Shown piece by piece: positions 26,485 through 35,357 of a DNA stretch of 64,000 nt. Source of the stretch: an uncultured bacterium (GTDB taxonomy: Bacteria; Cyanobacteriota; Vampirovibrionia; Gastranaerophilales; Gastranaerophilaceae); the NCBI GenBank assembly GCA_949282195.1, contig CASDOW010000011.1:134263-198262 (forward strand), written 5' to 3'. How positions within the stretch are numbered: the first letter of the stretch is position 1; each line of letters starts with the position of its first letter. The notes under the pieces are model-generated. The model was given only the letters and a program-made list of their open reading frames with translations. It searched no databases and was not told the DNA's origin. The translations under genes and the position numbers were made by a program.

Positions 26485-27622
26485 AATGAACTATCCTTTG
26501 AACTCTTTTTTTGGAAATGTTAATCAAAACCCCAATCATGCATAAAGATACGAACAAACTTGAACCGCCATAGCTTATAAAAGGGAGTGGAATTCCTGTC
26601 GCAGGAACAAAAGAAGATGCAACAGACATATTTGTAAATGCTTGAAAACAAATTGAAAAAGTTATTCCGACAGCTAAAATTTTACCAAACATGTCAGGGC
26701 ATTTTTTTGCAATTAAAAAACCTCTGTGCAAAAATACACAAAACAAACAAACTAAAAAGAAGCAGCCCAGAAATCCAAATTCTTCTCCAATAATTGCAAA
26801 AATAAAATCCGTATGTCCTTCAGGAAGCCAAGAAAGCTTTTGCTTTGAATTACCAAATCCAACCCCGAAAAACCCTCCGGAAGAAAAAGCAACCATTGAT
26901 TGGATAATATTATACCCCGCTCCTAATGCATCAGAAAAAGGATCCCACCATACCTTAATACGCTGCAATTGATATCCCCTTATTGTAGTTGCAACAGCCA
27001 AAGCGCCAAGACCGAAAGAACCGGCAATAATTTTAGCCGAACCTCCTGCCACATAATACATCGCTAAAGAAGTCATTAATAATAAAATTATCATTGACAA
27101 ATTAGGCTGCATATAAATCAATAAAAGCATTGCAGCAAATATAGCATAAAAAGGATATTTTCTTGAATCCAAAATAGAACAATCTTTTGAAAACAAAGTA
27201 GCAAAATATAAAACTAAAGCCGGTTTTGCCAATTCCGAAGGCTGAAATTGAATTGGTCCTATTACGAGCCATCTTTTTGCTTCATTTACTGTTACCCCTA
27301 AAGGAGAGAATTTAACCAATGCAAGTGTTGCAAGCACAAATAAAGCTAGCGTTCCTGCCCAAGGTTTTAATTTTCTGTAATCAAGACGAGAAAAAAACCA
27401 AGCACCCCCCACGCCCAAAATAAGCCATATAAGCTGCTTCAGGGTAAAAGAAAAAGGATTTTCACCGAGCCCGATTGCCTTAGGGGCGGACGCCGAAAAC
27501 ACAGCCATTACCCCAAAAACAACTATAAACACTACGACCACAATCAACAAGCTGTCAGCCGGAGTGTGAGTGTATGTTGTATTTGTGTGAGTAGGGTGAG
27601 TTCTATTTTTTTGATAATACAT
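26477..27622 (-). CDS. ftsW: SEDS peptidoglycan glycosyltransferase FtsW
   Basis: FtsW polymerises lipid II at the division septum. The protein of about 381 residues has ten hydrophobic segments and SEDS-family motifs (VFSASAPKAIG, KRWLVIGPIQFQPSELAKPALVLY, PEGHTDFIFAIIGEEFG, TGIPLPFISYGGSS). A frame extends upstream to 27742, but that part lies inside murD. I start at the ATG at 27622, which follows a GAGGAGAGG stretch and leaves a 20-base overlap with murD. The resulting N-terminus is a Thr/His-rich cytoplasmic tail. RodA is an alternative name, but the murD/murG context favours FtsW. Confidence 0.93.
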   Translation of the reverse strand: MYYQKNRTHPTHTNTTYTHTPADSLLIVVVVFIVVFGVMAVFSASAPKAIGLGENPFSFTLKQLIWLILGVGGAWFFSRLDYRKLKPWAGTLALFVLATLALVKFSPLGVTVNEAKRWLVIGPIQFQPSELAKPALVLYFATLFSKDCSILDSRKYPFYAIFAAMLLLIYMQPNLSMIILLLMTSLAMYYVAGGSAKIIAGSFGLGALAVATTIRGYQLQRIKVWWDPFSDALGAGYNIIQSMVAFSSGGFFGVGFGNSKQKLSWLPEGHTDFIFAIIGEEFGFLGCFFLVCLFCVFLHRGFLIAKKCPDMFGKILAVGITFSICFQAFTNMSVASSFVPATGIPLPFISYGGSSLFVSLCMIGVLINISKKRVQRIVHYV

Positions 27623-28946
27623 AATTCTTAAAAGCCTCTCCTCTTTTTTCATAACTTTCAAACATGTCAAAACTTGCACATGCAGGAGATAACAATACAA
27701 TATCGGGTTTATCCAAAGAGGCAATATCAATTGCTTCTTCAAGTGTTTTTGAATTAACTATATTATAATATCCGTTTTTAGATAATTCATCTTTAAATCT
27801 TGCAGTTGCTTCACCAATTAAAATTACTTTTGAAATTTTACTTTTAACCGCTTCGATAAAATCTTTTAGAGAAGTTTTTTTATCTCTGCCCCCTGCGATT
27901 AATACAACTCTTTTATTTTCAAATGAATTTATTGCAACTATACTCGCCTCGGGATTTGTTGCTTTAGAATCGTTATAATAATCAGTGTCATCAATTGTCC
28001 TCACAAATTCTAATCTGTGTTCTATTGCTCTAAAAGATTTCAATGCCTCAACTATTGCATTATTATCTAAACCCAATATTTTAGCGGCAACAATTGAACA
28101 CATAGCATTTTGAACATTATGAGGTCCCACTATTTGCATTTGATTAATATCAATAATTTCTTCATTTTCAAATATTATCTTATTATCTTTCAGATAAATG
28201 CAGTTTTCAAAATCCTGTTTTTCCAAAGAAAAATAATAAACCTTTGCTTTTATTTCCGAACCAAGGCGTTTTAAATATTCATCATCATAATTTAAAATTG
28301 CAAAATCATTTTCGTCCATATTTCTAAATGGTTTTGCTTTAGCTTCAAAATAATTCTCAATGGTTTTATGCCACAAAATATGGTCAGGGGTTAAATTGCA
28401 AAATATTCCTATTTTAGGTTTCAAACTGTCAGAATAATTTAATTGATATGAACTTGCTTCAATAACATAATAATCAACATTTTTATCTTTATATTCAAAA
28501 GGGCTTATTCCAATATTTCCGCAATATGGTGCATTGAACTTCTTAGATAAAATATAAGAAGTTAAGGCTGTCGTGGTTGTTTTACCGTTAGTACCAGTAA
28601 CTACAACCATTCTTTCATTATCATCAAATGAAATATATTCAATGTCTGAAAAATATTTAATACTCTTTTCTTCTAACTTTCTAATTATAGGACTATCAAG
28701 AGGAATTGAAGGACTCAAAATGCAAAAATCGGCACCTTCAATAAATTTATCACTATGCCCCCCAAACTCGATATTAACCCCTAAAGATAACAATTCGTCC
28801 AATTCTTTTTGGTTTTTGTCAGTTTGTTTATTAAATTCACTTAAATAAACATCCGCCCCATGAGATTGAAAATACTTCGCTGCTGCTATACCTGTTGTTG
28901 AAAATCCCAGTATTAAGATTTTTTTACTTTTTAAATTGTTATCCAT
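27603..28946 (-). CDS. murD: UDP-N-acetylmuramoylalanine--D-glutamate ligase MurD
   Basis: MurD adds D-Glu to UDP-MurNAc-L-Ala using ATP. The 447-residue enzyme has the N-terminal Rossmann segment KILILGFSTTGIAAAKYF, the P-loop VTGTNGKTTTTA near 115-126, NIGISPFE, NLTPDHILWH, DDTDYYNDSKATNPEA, LIAGGRDKKT and VLLSPACASFDMFESYEKRGEAF. It starts 2 bases after mraY ends. Confidence 0.97.
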   Translation of the reverse strand: MDNNLKSKKILILGFSTTGIAAAKYFQSHGADVYLSEFNKQTDKNQKELDELLSLGVNIEFGGHSDKFIEGADFCILSPSIPLDSPIIRKLEEKSIKYFSDIEYISFDDNERMVVVTGTNGKTTTTALTSYILSKKFNAPYCGNIGISPFEYKDKNVDYYVIEASSYQLNYSDSLKPKIGIFCNLTPDHILWHKTIENYFEAKAKPFRNMDENDFAILNYDDEYLKRLGSEIKAKVYYFSLEKQDFENCIYLKDNKIIFENEEIIDINQMQIVGPHNVQNAMCSIVAAKILGLDNNAIVEALKSFRAIEHRLEFVRTIDDTDYYNDSKATNPEASIVAINSFENKRVVLIAGGRDKKTSLKDFIEAVKSKISKVILIGEATARFKDELSKNGYYNIVNSKTLEEAIDIASLDKPDIVLLSPACASFDMFESYEKRGEAFKNYVLSKK

Positions 28947-28948
28947 AC

Positions 28949-29914
28949 TTATGCCTTATATAAAAAATAAATTAAAACACTTAAAATCGAGCTTATTAGA
29001 GTAATTAGAGTAAATACAATTACAATTTTATTTTCAGGCCAGCCTGAAAGTTCAAAATGATGATGTATAGGACTCATTTTGAAAACTCTTTTACCTGTTA
29101 ATTTAAAGCTTGTAACTTGAATCATAACAGATAGAGTTTCACATATAAATACTATTGCAATCGGAATCAGCCACAATTCAAATTTGCCCATGATAGCTAT
29201 TGTTGCTAACAAACCTCCAAGAGCCAAAGAGCCTGTGTCACCCATAAAAATCTTGGCGGGTTTTTTGTTGAAATATAAAAATCCAAAACAAGCAGCGCTT
29301 GCCGCAATAGAAATTATAGCTAAATCAATATTATTATTTAAAAAACAAATTATACTGCAAGCCAAAAAAGCAATCACAGATGAACTTGCCGCCAAACCGT
29401 CCAATCCGTCTGTTAAATTTAGAGCATTTGAAGCGCCCACCATCATAAACACAACAAAAACAGGATAAAACAAACCTAAATCAAAACTGAAATTCAAAAA
29501 AGTTACTTGTGTTTGATCAGAAAAAATAATATAAAAAGCAGGCAGCATTGCAACTGCAATCTGCAATAACAATTTAGCTCTGGCTGACAACCCAAGATTT
29601 TGATGAGCTTTAATTTTTTTAATATCATCTTCAAAACCCGTAAACGTATAAAAAATTAAAGTCATTAAAACAATCATTGCCCCTGTTGTAACTTTTTGAG
29701 CCATAAAAAGAGCAATCAAAGAAGCTACAATTATCGAAACAATAATAAATACACCGCCCGTTGTCGGAGTTTTTTCTTTATAAGAATGCATTTTTGCAAC
29801 TTCTTCTCTTAAATATTGAGAATAAGCTTTTTTCTTCATAAATTCAATATAAGGAATACCGAACAATAAACATAAAATCAAGGCTATAAGCCCTGCAACA
29901 CTAATCATTATCAT
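28949..29914 (-). CDS. mraY: Phospho-N-acetylmuramoyl-pentapeptide-transferase MraY
   Basis: MraY makes lipid I from UDP-MurNAc-pentapeptide and undecaprenyl phosphate. It has about ten membrane helices and the family motifs EKTPTTGGVFI, FEDDIKK, SNALNLTDGLDGLA, FMGDTGSLALGG and MSPIHHHFELSGW. The start is set at the ATG at 29914 because GGTGG lies 6 bases before it; a TTG at 29932 would lie upstream of that site. This leaves a 14-base overlap with the murF stop. Confidence 0.96.
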   Translation of the reverse strand: MIMISVAGLIALILCLLFGIPYIEFMKKKAYSQYLREEVAKMHSYKEKTPTTGGVFIIVSIIVASLIALFMAQKVTTGAMIVLMTLIFYTFTGFEDDIKKIKAHQNLGLSARAKLLLQIAVAMLPAFYIIFSDQTQVTFLNFSFDLGLFYPVFVVFMMVGASNALNLTDGLDGLAASSSVIAFLACSIICFLNNNIDLAIISIAASAACFGFLYFNKKPAKIFMGDTGSLALGGLLATIAIMGKFELWLIPIAIVFICETLSVMIQVTSFKLTGKRVFKMSPIHHHFELSGWPENKIVIVFTLITLISSILSVLIYFLYKA

Positions 29915-31238
29915 GTTTTTCCACCATTTCAATTATTTGTTCAAATTTCATAAAGCGAGAAGCCTTTAAAAGGATAGTCGCATTTTTGGGAGCATTTTTT
30001 ATAATATAATTTGCACACTGTTCACTGTTTTCAAATTCCACACTTTTTAGGGTTGTGTTTCTTGCAATATGTTTAGCTAAAGCTCCAACAGTCAAAAGTT
30101 CAACATCACTGTAATTGGATAAAAACTCGCCAACTTGCTTATGATACATTATTTCATCTTTACCCAATTCACCCATATCACCCAAAACAAGGATTATAGG
30201 CTTTGGATAAATCGATAAGAATGTTTTTAAAACAGCATTCATAGACTCAGGATTGGCATTATAACTGTCGTTAATAAAAGTTAACCCCCTGATTACAGTT
30301 TTTTCCCACCTTTTTTCTATTGGTTTATAATTTTTTAAACCTCTTATAATATTTTCTTTTGAAACATTATAAGATAGAGCGGCTTCTATAACTAACAATG
30401 CATTAGAAACGTTATATTCGCCGGATTGATTAATTTCATAATCAACACCCTTATAGTTAAATTTAGTAGATTCAATTTTTACTTCTATATTTTTTGCATC
30501 ATTTAATGAAGTAAATATTTTTTTACCGTCATATTTAAGATTTTCTTTAACTTGAGGACAATCTACACCAATGAACAACCCGTCTTTTTTAAGGTTAGAA
30601 ACTATTTCACACTTTGCTATTGCGATATTTTTAAGCGTGCCCAATCTTTCAACATGAGCTGAACCTATGTTTGAAATAATTCCTATATCGGGATTTGAAT
30701 ATTTCGATAAAAGCTCAATCTCCCCTAAATTTCTCATGCCCATTTCCACAATGCAAATTTCAGTATCCAAAGGCATATTAAACATTGTTTCACATAATCC
30801 GATTTCGTTATTATGGTTAAGAGCGGTTTTATGGGTTTTATATTGAGTTTGAAAAACACTGTATAACATTTCTTTTGTTGTGGTTTTGCCGCAAGAACCT
30901 GTTATAGCTATAACCTTAGGATTAATCTTATTTCTTATATAATTAGCTAATTTTAAATATGCATTAAGTGCATTTTTAACATAAATTACAAACTCCGCTT
31001 CTTTATTTATTTTAAATTTATCTTGGGTAAAGTATCCTCTTGCACCAATTAAAACAGCTTTATCAATAAAATTATGACCGTCAAAATTCTCCCCTCTTAA
31101 AGGAAGATAAACGTCACCTTTTTTTAATTTTCTTGTATCAGTTGAAATATCGAATAGTATATTTTCATCAGTCGACTCTTTTTTATATAAAATTTCACAT
31201 TCCAGATTGCTTATTATTTCTTTTAGACTAAACTGCAA
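29901..31238 (-). CDS. murF: UDP-MurNAc-tripeptide--D-Ala-D-Ala ligase MurF
   Basis: MurF adds D-Ala-D-Ala to the muramyl tripeptide. The 445-residue ligase has the N-terminal uridine-binding domain (FDISTDTRKLKKGDVYLPLRG), the P-loop AITGSCGKTTTKEML near 114-128, HNNEIGLCETM, VEMGMRNLGEI, NIGSAHVERLG, NDSYNANPESM and LVLGDMGELG. The start is TTG, supported by GGGAG 6 bases upstream. It is the first gene of the cluster; murE, murC and murB are not here. Confidence 0.96.
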   Translation of the reverse strand: MQFSLKEIISNLECEILYKKESTDENILFDISTDTRKLKKGDVYLPLRGENFDGHNFIDKAVLIGARGYFTQDKFKINKEAEFVIYVKNALNAYLKLANYIRNKINPKVIAITGSCGKTTTKEMLYSVFQTQYKTHKTALNHNNEIGLCETMFNMPLDTEICIVEMGMRNLGEIELLSKYSNPDIGIISNIGSAHVERLGTLKNIAIAKCEIVSNLKKDGLFIGVDCPQVKENLKYDGKKIFTSLNDAKNIEVKIESTKFNYKGVDYEINQSGEYNVSNALLVIEAALSYNVSKENIIRGLKNYKPIEKRWEKTVIRGLTFINDSYNANPESMNAVLKTFLSIYPKPIILVLGDMGELGKDEIMYHKQVGEFLSNYSDVELLTVGALAKHIARNTTLKSVEFENSEQCANYIIKNAPKNATILLKASRFMKFEQIIEMVEKHDND

Positions 31239-31348
31239 GATATTCTCCCGAAAAAATATTTACCATAGAATAATTTTATATCAAAAATTGAAGTCAACAA
31301 GTTAAATTTTATAAAAATAAACTTATTGAATAAAATTAAAAACAAGAT

Positions 31349-31354
31349 TAAAAT
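31349..31354 (+). promoter_or_regulatory. -10-like element 7 bases before the DUF4127 start
   Basis: TAAAAT ends 7 bases before the ATG at 31362 and no Shine-Dalgarno is present, which suggests a leaderless start. No convincing -35 element is visible. Confidence 0.35.
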
Positions 31355-31361
31355 AGACATT

Positions 31362-32759
31362 ATGAAAATCGCAGTCATACCAATTGATAATAGACCAATC
31401 TGCTATGATTTAATATCGGATATTTTATCTATTGATAATAATATCGAGCTTTTTATGCCCGATATAAAACATCTGGGAGGTTTGACAAGGCACTCTGATG
31501 TTGAAAATATTTTATCTTTTATTCAAAATCTGCCTAAAATTGACAGTTTAGTTGTTTGTCTTGATACTATTGCCTATGGCGGATTAATCAGCTCAAGAAG
31601 AACAGAAGAAAGTTATAATGAAATAAAAAAAAGAATAGAAAAATTTAAAAATATTGCCCTGAAAAAAACAAAAAAAATTCTGGCTTTTTCTTCTATTATG
31701 CGAATTTCTAATAATAATATAAACGAAGAAGAAAAAACATATTGGAATAAATACGGAGAAAAAATTTTTTCCTGGTCATTTGAAACACACAAAAATGAAG
31801 TTTTAAAATTAAACAGGGAAATAAAAACAGATATTCCTGATGAAATTTTAGACGACTATTTAAACACAAGAAAAAGAAATTTTAAAATCAATCAGCTTTA
31901 TCTAAAATGGGCAAAAGAAGGATTTTTTGATACTTTAATTTTTTCAAAAGATGATTGTGCCGAATTTGGGCTAAATATCAAAGAAGCTAATTTTTTAGAT
32001 AATGAAATAAAAAAGCTAAACTTAAACAACGTTAAAATTAAAACAGGAGCGGATGAAATCCCTCTTGGCTTGATTTCAAGAGCAATCAATGAAAATATTA
32101 AATTCAACCCCATATTTATAGAGGAAAACTCAATCAACTTAATTTCAAAATATGAAGATATTTCAATTAAAAACTGTGTTTTAGGTCAAATTGAACTGTC
32201 TAAAAGCGCAATTGATACAAAAAATTATGACATTAATTTAATAATTAACAATTTTAAAGTTGAACAAGGGGATTTGGTACTTGGAAGTGCTATAAATACA
32301 CTTAATAAAAATATTGATTTTAACTTAAAAACTCCTTTTGCCATTGCTGATGTAAATAATGCCAATGGGGCCGATAACGGGTTAATTGAACAAATAATGA
32401 ACCTAAAAACAGATAACCTCTATGGCTATTGCGCATATAACACCAGTGCAAATACAATAGGATGTGCATTATTAATCGCAATAGTAAAATTTTTAGCTCT
32501 AAAATATAACACATATAACGATTTAGCTTTTAAAAAATTGATGTTCATAAGGCTGATAGATGATTGGGCTTACCAAACAATTATAAGAAAAGATATCAGA
32601 AAAAATGCACCTGATTTTAAAAAAACATTAGATAAAAACAATAACGAATTAAATAATTATGCTAATATCATTTCTAAATTTTTAAACTATTATCCTCAAA
32701 ATCTTAAATATTCCCTTCCTTGGAACAGATCTTTTGAAATCAGAATTGAGATTAAATAA
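31362..32759 (+). CDS. DUF4127 family protein
   Basis: The product has about 465 residues and matches the DUF4127 family. Visible features are the opening MKIAVIPIDNRPICYDLISD, PDIKHLGGLTRHSD, CLDTIAYGGLISSRR (near 72-86), SIMRISNN, SKDDCAEFG, TGADEIPLGLISRA, ANGADNGLIEQ and NTSANTIGCAL. Conserved Asp, Asn and Arg residues suggest an enzyme, but the family activity is not established to my knowledge. The ATG at 31362 is preferred over an upstream in-frame TTG at 31326, because the protein then begins exactly at the conserved first strand. Confidence 0.85.
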   Translation: MKIAVIPIDNRPICYDLISDILSIDNNIELFMPDIKHLGGLTRHSDVENILSFIQNLPKIDSLVVCLDTIAYGGLISSRRTEESYNEIKKRIEKFKNIALKKTKKILAFSSIMRISNNNINEEEKTYWNKYGEKIFSWSFETHKNEVLKLNREIKTDIPDEILDDYLNTRKRNFKINQLYLKWAKEGFFDTLIFSKDDCAEFGLNIKEANFLDNEIKKLNLNNVKIKTGADEIPLGLISRAINENIKFNPIFIEENSINLISKYEDISIKNCVLGQIELSKSAIDTKNYDINLIINNFKVEQGDLVLGSAINTLNKNIDFNLKTPFAIADVNNANGADNGLIEQIMNLKTDNLYGYCAYNTSANTIGCALLIAIVKFLALKYNTYNDLAFKKLMFIRLIDDWAYQTIIRKDIRKNAPDFKKTLDKNNNELNNYANIISKFLNYYPQNLKYSLPWNRSFEIRIEIK

Positions 32760-32799
32760 TCATATAAATATATTATTTTAGCTTGTATGGTTTATTTTG

Positions 32800-32808
32800 T
32801 GCTAAAAT
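32800..32808 (+). promoter_or_regulatory. Extended -10 promoter directly upstream of nadE
   Basis: TGCTAAAAT (hexamer 32803-32808) ends 6 bases before the nadE ATG at 32815, and there is no Shine-Dalgarno. The layout matches the PBP1A and GNAT genes (TGC plus a TA-rich hexamer). Confidence 0.48.
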
Positions 32809-32814
32809 CACGAT

Positions 32815-34629
32815 ATGAATACAAATTATCTAAAATCAACAAACATTCTAATGGCACAATTAAACCCGATTTCAGGGGATGTTGAATACAACAAAAACAA
32901 GGCCATTGAAACAATCAAAAAAGCAAAAGAAAAAAATGTAAATCTTGTTGTTTTTCCTGAATTGTTTTTAATAGGCTACCCTATCGGAGATATTTTAACA
33001 AGATATCCTTATATAGCCGAAAAAGCCAAAAAAGCTCTTGATGAAATCAAGATGTATTGTGATAATATTGCAATTTTAATCGGATACCCCGAAATAAACG
33101 AAAATAAATTCCTAAAACCCTATTATAATTCAATGGCATTAATAGAAAATAAAAAAATAATTAAGTCAATTAGAAAATCCTTGCTCCCTACTTATTGCGA
33201 ACACAATGATTACAGATATTTTGAGCCCTGGGTTGAAGAATTTGAAAATCGAATTTTTACTTTAAATAATATTAAATTTGGCGTTGCAATTTGTGAAGAC
33301 GCTTGGAATGATTTTGATTTCTTTGAAAAAAACTTATATAAAATTGATCCTGTGGAAAAAATTGCAAAAAAAATTGACGTTCTTCTTTGCCCTTCCGCTT
33401 CTTGCACAAGAGCAAAAAAAGAACAATTAAAGCACAACATGATGCGCCATTGTGCTAAAAAATATGCAATAAAATATATTTATGTAAATCAAGCAGGCGC
33501 AAACGATGAACTTGTTTATGACGGCTTATCAAGAATGTATAACGAACAAGGTGAGCTTGTTGCTATGGCAAAATCCTTTGATGAAGATTTAGCTGTAATA
33601 AATCTGTTTAATGGCGGTGAAATTAACCCTCTGCCTAAAGGTTTAGAGCTAACGCTAAACTCGCAAAAAGAATTTTCTCTTGACCATGAACCTGACTTAG
33701 AGAGAACATACAAGGCAATTATCACTGCAATTAGAGATTATTTTTATAAAAACGGTTTTAAACAAGCAGTCTTAGGGCTTTCAGGCGGACTTGATTCGAC
33801 AGTTTGCGCTGTATTATTAGCTGACGCATTAGGAGCAAAAAATGTTTTCGGCATTTCCTTGCCCTCAAAATTAACCTCTCCTGAAAGCAAAAATGACGCA
33901 AAAGAATTGGCTGATAATCTTAAAATAAATTTTCTTGAAATACCCATAAAAGACATGTGTGATTTAATAAAAGATAAATTTGGCGGCATGTTTGATGAAA
34001 TTTCAAAGAATTGGTGTAGTAGATACACTAATTCATACACAAATGATAATATTCAAGCCCGCTCAAGAGCAATGATTTTATGGGGTATAGCTAATGAATA
34101 TGGGGCATTACCTATTGCAACATCAGACAAATCAGAGCTTTACATGGGCTATGCAACAATAAACGGCGACATGTCAGGAGGATATGCTCCTATATCAGAC
34201 GTTGTTAAAACAAAACTCTTCGCACTTGCCCGTTGGATGAATAAAAATAGAGAAATAAAAAATGCCATTCCTGTTTCAATTATAAATAAGCCTCCGGGAG
34301 CAGAACTTGCAATAGACCCGAACACAGGAAAGCCGCTTTTAGCTGAAGATGCTCTTATGCCTTATGAATTTTTAGATGAGGTCATTTGGAGGATTGAAAA
34401 CTTAAATCAATCAAAAGATAATATGTTAATGCAAGAATTCCAATATGAAAAAAAGAATAAAATTAACAAAGAAACCAAGCAAAAGTGGTTAGATAAGTTC
34501 TTCAAAAGATTAAATACAGCACTGTATAAGTGGTATATAGTGCCGCCGGGGCCGGTTATTGATGCAAGGTCAATAAATAAAATAGAATACAAACAGCCCA
34601 TAATATCCAATATAGATTATTCAAATTAA
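32815..34629 (+). CDS. nadE: Glutamine-dependent NAD(+) synthase
   Basis: The enzyme amidates nicotinate adenine dinucleotide to NAD using ammonia from glutamine. The 604-residue protein combines an N-terminal nitrilase-type amidase with catalytic Glu49 (VVFPELF), Lys121 (RKSLLP) and Cys160 (VAICEDAW), and a C-terminal synthetase with the PP-loop LGLSGGLDSTVCAV (S323-S328). SDKSELYMGYATINGDMSGGYAP and KPPGAEL also mark the family. The length fits the two-domain form. It is 13 bases before the Skp-like gene, so the two share a transcript. Confidence 0.97.
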   Translation: MNTNYLKSTNILMAQLNPISGDVEYNKNKAIETIKKAKEKNVNLVVFPELFLIGYPIGDILTRYPYIAEKAKKALDEIKMYCDNIAILIGYPEINENKFLKPYYNSMALIENKKIIKSIRKSLLPTYCEHNDYRYFEPWVEEFENRIFTLNNIKFGVAICEDAWNDFDFFEKNLYKIDPVEKIAKKIDVLLCPSASCTRAKKEQLKHNMMRHCAKKYAIKYIYVNQAGANDELVYDGLSRMYNEQGELVAMAKSFDEDLAVINLFNGGEINPLPKGLELTLNSQKEFSLDHEPDLERTYKAIITAIRDYFYKNGFKQAVLGLSGGLDSTVCAVLLADALGAKNVFGISLPSKLTSPESKNDAKELADNLKINFLEIPIKDMCDLIKDKFGGMFDEISKNWCSRYTNSYTNDNIQARSRAMILWGIANEYGALPIATSDKSELYMGYATINGDMSGGYAPISDVVKTKLFALARWMNKNREIKNAIPVSIINKPPGAELAIDPNTGKPLLAEDALMPYEFLDEVIWRIENLNQSKDNMLMQEFQYEKKNKINKETKQKWLDKFFKRLNTALYKWYIVPPGPVIDARSINKIEYKQPIISNIDYSN

Positions 34630-34641
34630 AAGGAGAAAGTC

Positions 34642-35106
34642 ATGAAAAAAAATTTAGTAACACTTTTATTGTGTACAGCAATGTTTGGCATAGGCTTCGG
34701 AATTAACAGCACTGCTTTTTCAGATATTAAAACATCAAAAGTTGCCTATGTAGATGTTTCAAAACTTCTTGCAGCTTCAAAAACAATTAAATCAGCAGAA
34801 GAAACAAGAGCAAAACAAACAAAAGACATGTTGGCATGGTACAACACAGCAAGTGCAGACATCAAAAAACAAAGCACAAAAGCAGGAAAAGAAGCTCTAA
34901 TCAAGAAATATGAAGCCCAATTAACTCAAAAGAAGAAAACCATTAAAGATACTTACGCTAAAAAAATAAACGAAGTAGATAAACAGCTTGATAAACTAAT
35001 CACAGACAAAGCCAAAGGGCTTGGATATGATTTAGTATTTAGAAAAGATGCTCTGCTTTACGGCGGAACAGATATAACAGATCAAATTTTGCCCTCAGTA
35101 AAATAA
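34642..35106 (+). CDS. OmpH/Skp-family periplasmic protein
   Basis: The 154-residue protein has a signal peptide (about 1-28, ending STAFSD) and a strand KVAYVDVSKLL. A long alpha-helical coiled-coil arm (about 55-125) follows, and it ends in GLGYDLVFRKDALLYGGTDITD. This is the layout of Skp/OmpH chaperones, which hold unfolded outer-membrane proteins. A strong Shine-Dalgarno (AAAGGAGAAAG) precedes the ATG, and a terminator follows. Confidence 0.86.
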   Translation: MKKNLVTLLLCTAMFGIGFGINSTAFSDIKTSKVAYVDVSKLLAASKTIKSAEETRAKQTKDMLAWYNTASADIKKQSTKAGKEALIKKYEAQLTQKKKTIKDTYAKKINEVDKQLDKLITDKAKGLGYDLVFRKDALLYGGTDITDQILPSVK

Positions 35107-35145
35107 TTTTGTAAAGTTAATTTTTGATAAAAAAATAATAAGTGT

Positions 35146-35174
35146 AAAAATCACTCTATATCGGAGTGATTTTT
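35146..35174 (+). terminator. Terminator after the nadE-skp unit
   Basis: A perfect 11-bp stem aaaaatcactc / gagtgattttt with a 7-base loop runs into TTTTATCTTTT. Confidence 0.87.
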
Positions 35175-35357
35175 ATCTTTTAAAAAATAATTATAAAATT
35201 GATACTTTAAAATGATACCCATGCTAAAAAAATATAGTAAAATGATAAAAATAGAAAAACGAACGAATTATTTTATCACCGAAGCGTTTTAATCGGCAAA
35301 ACAAATAGGTTTTTCTACAATCTGGACAAATACGGAAATTTACTTTAGGAGGAATTA

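Noticed and set aside
27623..27742. Upstream extension of the ftsW frame by 40 residues.
   Set aside because: It lies inside murD, has no membrane or SEDS similarity, and a purine-rich ribosome-binding stretch sits just before the ATG at 27622.
35175..35357. Possible riboswitch or NrdR box in the nrdD leader.
   Set aside because: Only a 4-bp hairpin (ccga/tcgg) is visible, and I could not match a known riboswitch consensus or a paired NrdR box.
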